From assembly GCA_945613785.1 (NCBI GenBank), contig CALZAJ010000015.1, positions 1-15,420 on the forward strand: DNA of 15,420 bases, read 5' to 3'. Position numbers and translations under genes: made by a program. Under the pieces are notes generated by a model. It made no database searches. It saw only the letters and a list, made by a program, of their open reading frames with translations, and was not told where the DNA came from. Shown here piece by piece: positions 14,495 through 15,420 of this stretch. Source of the DNA: an uncultured Verrucomicrobiota bacterium. Lineage in GTDB: Bacteria > Verrucomicrobiota > Kiritimatiellia > RFP12 > UBA1067. Position 1 is the first letter of the stretch. Every line of letters begins with the position of its first letter.

Positions 14495-14697
14495 AACCCG
14501 CATGCAGTTTTTCCGGTCGATAACGCTCGTTTCGTAAAGTTATCGTGTCGATGAACGTTTGGAGCACCTTGGCGCTTGAATCGGCTGATATTCGGCTGCT
14601 TGGCGACAGTCGTGTGCCGATATGATTGAGCAGATAACTTGCGAGTAGCTTGATTGGCTGTGTGTTGACAACTTGTGACGAACGACGATGTCAAAAA

Positions 14698-14711
14698 GTG
14701 GTCTAGACCAC
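14698..14711. promoter_or_regulatory. Perfect 14-bp palindrome upstream of the response regulator promoter
   Basis: GTGGTCTAGACCAC is its own reverse complement. It ends 24 nt before the -10 hexamer, just upstream of the -35 position. The size and symmetry suit a binding site for a dimeric regulator. The binding protein is unknown. Confidence 0.55.
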
Positions 14712-14715
14712 CGAT

Positions 14716-14735
14716 CCAAACGCGTCGGCGTTTGG
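14716..14735. promoter_or_regulatory. Inverted repeat abutting the -10 box, probable operator
   Basis: CCAAACGC-GTCG-GCGTTTGG is a perfect 8+8 bp dyad with a 4-nt spacer. It fills the -35/-10 spacer and ends at the base before TATAAT, so a protein bound there should block RNA polymerase. The sequence does not show whether the regulator encoded next or another factor binds it. Confidence 0.6.
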
Positions 14736-14741
14736 TATAAT
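14733..14741 (+). promoter_or_regulatory. Extended -10 promoter of the response regulator gene
   Basis: TGG-TATAAT at 14733-14741, with 10 nt to the ATG at 14752 and no Shine-Dalgarno. The expected start leaves a 5' UTR of about 3-4 nt. Confidence 0.7.
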
Positions 14742-14751
14742 CCGCGCCATT

Positions 14752-15420
14752 ATGGCAACGATACTGATCGCGGATGACGAGCGCATGACGCGCAATTCCT
14801 ACAAGACGCTCTTTGAGGCCGAGGGCTTTTCCGTGCGTCTCGCCAAAGACGGGGCGGAGGCCGTGCGCCTCTTCCTTGAGGGCCGGCCTGATCTCGTGCT
14901 CCTCGATGTCATGATGCCGAAGATGAACGGACTCGCCGCGTGCGCGGAAATCCGCAAGTCAGACGCGCTCGTTCCGATCCTCTTCTTTACCGCCTTGCCG
15001 TCCGATGTCTCGCTGGTGCGCGGACTCGGACTCGGGGGCGACGATTACATCGACAAAGCACGTTCCCCGGAAGAAATCGTCGCCCGCGTGCGGGCGGCGC
15101 TACGCAAGCGCGAGGCGTTCGAGTCGCACAAGGCCGGCGACGACCGAATCGAACTCGGACGCGTCACGGTCGATCTCCGCGGAATGTTCGTGGTCGAAGC
15201 CGGAGGCACACCCGTTGACCTGACACGCTATGAGGCCCTGCTGATCCGTGCGCTGAACGATGCACGCGGCACGTTCGTCGATAACGACACACTGGCCTCC
15301 TGTCTTCATGGCGATGATTGTGCAGGTGATCCGACCAGAATCCGCAAGAGCATCAGCGTGCTGAAGAAGAAGCTCGGCGTCGCGGGGGATATGATCGCGA
15401 ACAGCCGCACCAACGGCTAT
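14752..15420 (+). CDS. Response regulator, OmpR/PhoB-type (3' end cut by window)
   Basis: The frame is open from ATG 14752 to the last base: 223 residues with no stop. The N-terminal receiver domain (about 1-115) has the acidic pocket ADDE (Asp8, Asp9), phospho-acceptor Asp52 in VLLDVMMPKMNG, Thr80 in ILFFTALPS and Lys102 in GGDDYIDKA. The usual Lys-Pro is Lys-Ala here. The C-terminal part (from about 130) fits an OmpR-type winged helix: DLTRYEALLIRAL matches the LT..E..LL start of that domain, RIRKSISVLKKKLG the recognition helix, and IANSRTNGY the wing near the end of the fold (usually I.TVRG.GY). It would be phosphorylated by a sensor kinase not seen here and then act as a DNA-binding transcription factor in the cytoplasm. 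Targets are unknown. Two dyads on its own promoter suggest control by itself or another factor. Confidence 0.88.
   Translation, partial: MATILIADDERMTRNSYKTLFEAEGFSVRLAKDGAEAVRLFLEGRPDLVLLDVMMPKMNGLAACAEIRKSDALVPILFFTALPSDVSLVRGLGLGGDDYIDKARSPEEIVARVRAALRKREAFESHKAGDDRIELGRVTVDLRGMFVVEAGGTPVDLTRYEALLIRALNDARGTFVDNDTLASCLHGDDCAGDPTRIRKSISVLKKKLGVAGDMIANSRTNGY

Larger units (their letters stand above)
14357..14751. other. Intergenic region between trpA and the response regulator gene
   Basis: This 395-nt stretch has no open frame that I believe. In order it holds the GC-rich hairpin, the three REP-like units, a more AT-rich stretch (about 14500-14700) with an inverted repeat CGATAAC (14518-14524) / GTTATCG (14539-14545), and then the promoter and dyads of the response regulator. 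The AT-rich stretch shows no tRNA, rRNA or riboswitch pattern; a small RNA cannot be ruled out. Confidence 0.6.

Noticed and set aside
14283..14567. Small - strand and + strand frames through the REP-like units (repeated VPTGS- and WGQTP-like peptides).
   Set aside because: The repeated peptides are a by-product of the DNA repeat; no ribosome binding site or homology is recognised.
14664..14700. Second promoter with TTGACA near 14664.
   Set aside because: No acceptable -10 follows at 16-18 nt; the extended -10 at 14736 explains the start of the response regulator.

Overview
The window is a GC-rich bacterial chromosome segment. Nearly all of it is coding, and every gene I can support is on the + strand. 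Two TonB-dependent outer-membrane receptors and a LolD/FtsX-type ABC pair show a Gram-negative (diderm) cell. Protein style, the high GC and the nonamer intergenic repeats around trpC make me think of the Verrucomicrobiota/Kiritimatiellota/Planctomycetota neighbourhood. That placement is an inference from style only; no marker gene here proves it.

Layout. (1) 1-104: C-terminal end of a thioredoxin reductase. (2) 130-1194: mnmA, tRNA 2-thiouridylase of the NPCxxCN type. (3) 1272-8250: an envelope-transport block with a siderophore-type TonB receptor, a second smaller TonB receptor, a LolD-like ATPase and a two-domain FtsX/MacB-like permease; the last two overlap by 4 nt. (4) 8249-8438: trp promoter, an 18-codon leader peptide with three consecutive Trp codons, and a four-segment attenuator. 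(5) 8476-14356: trpE-trpG-trpD-trpC-trpB-trpA with no trpF. (6) 14357-14751: a 395-nt intergenic region with a strong hairpin, three tandem REP-like units and two perfect dyads on a promoter. (7) 14752 to the window end: an OmpR/PhoB-type response regulator, cut by the edge.

How it works together. The trp block encodes the chorismate-to-tryptophan enzymes except phosphoribosylanthranilate isomerase (TrpF), which must come from elsewhere or be replaced. Expression looks controlled by ribosome-mediated attenuation. The leader has Trp codons, a protector hairpin, an antiterminator and an intrinsic terminator, and segment 2 is an exact 9-nt copy of the 3' arm of the terminator. trpC differs from its neighbours in codon use and is flanked on both sides by nonamer repeats, so it may have been inserted or replaced after the operon formed.

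A pattern across the window: genes that start transcription units (mnmA, second TonB receptor, trpL, response regulator) each have an extended -10 box (TGN-TATNNT) only 6-10 nt before the ATG and no Shine-Dalgarno sequence, which suggests leaderless or near-leaderless mRNAs. Genes inside operons mostly have clear AAGGAG/AGAGGA-type ribosome binding sites. The leader peptide gene of the attenuator belongs to the leaderless class.
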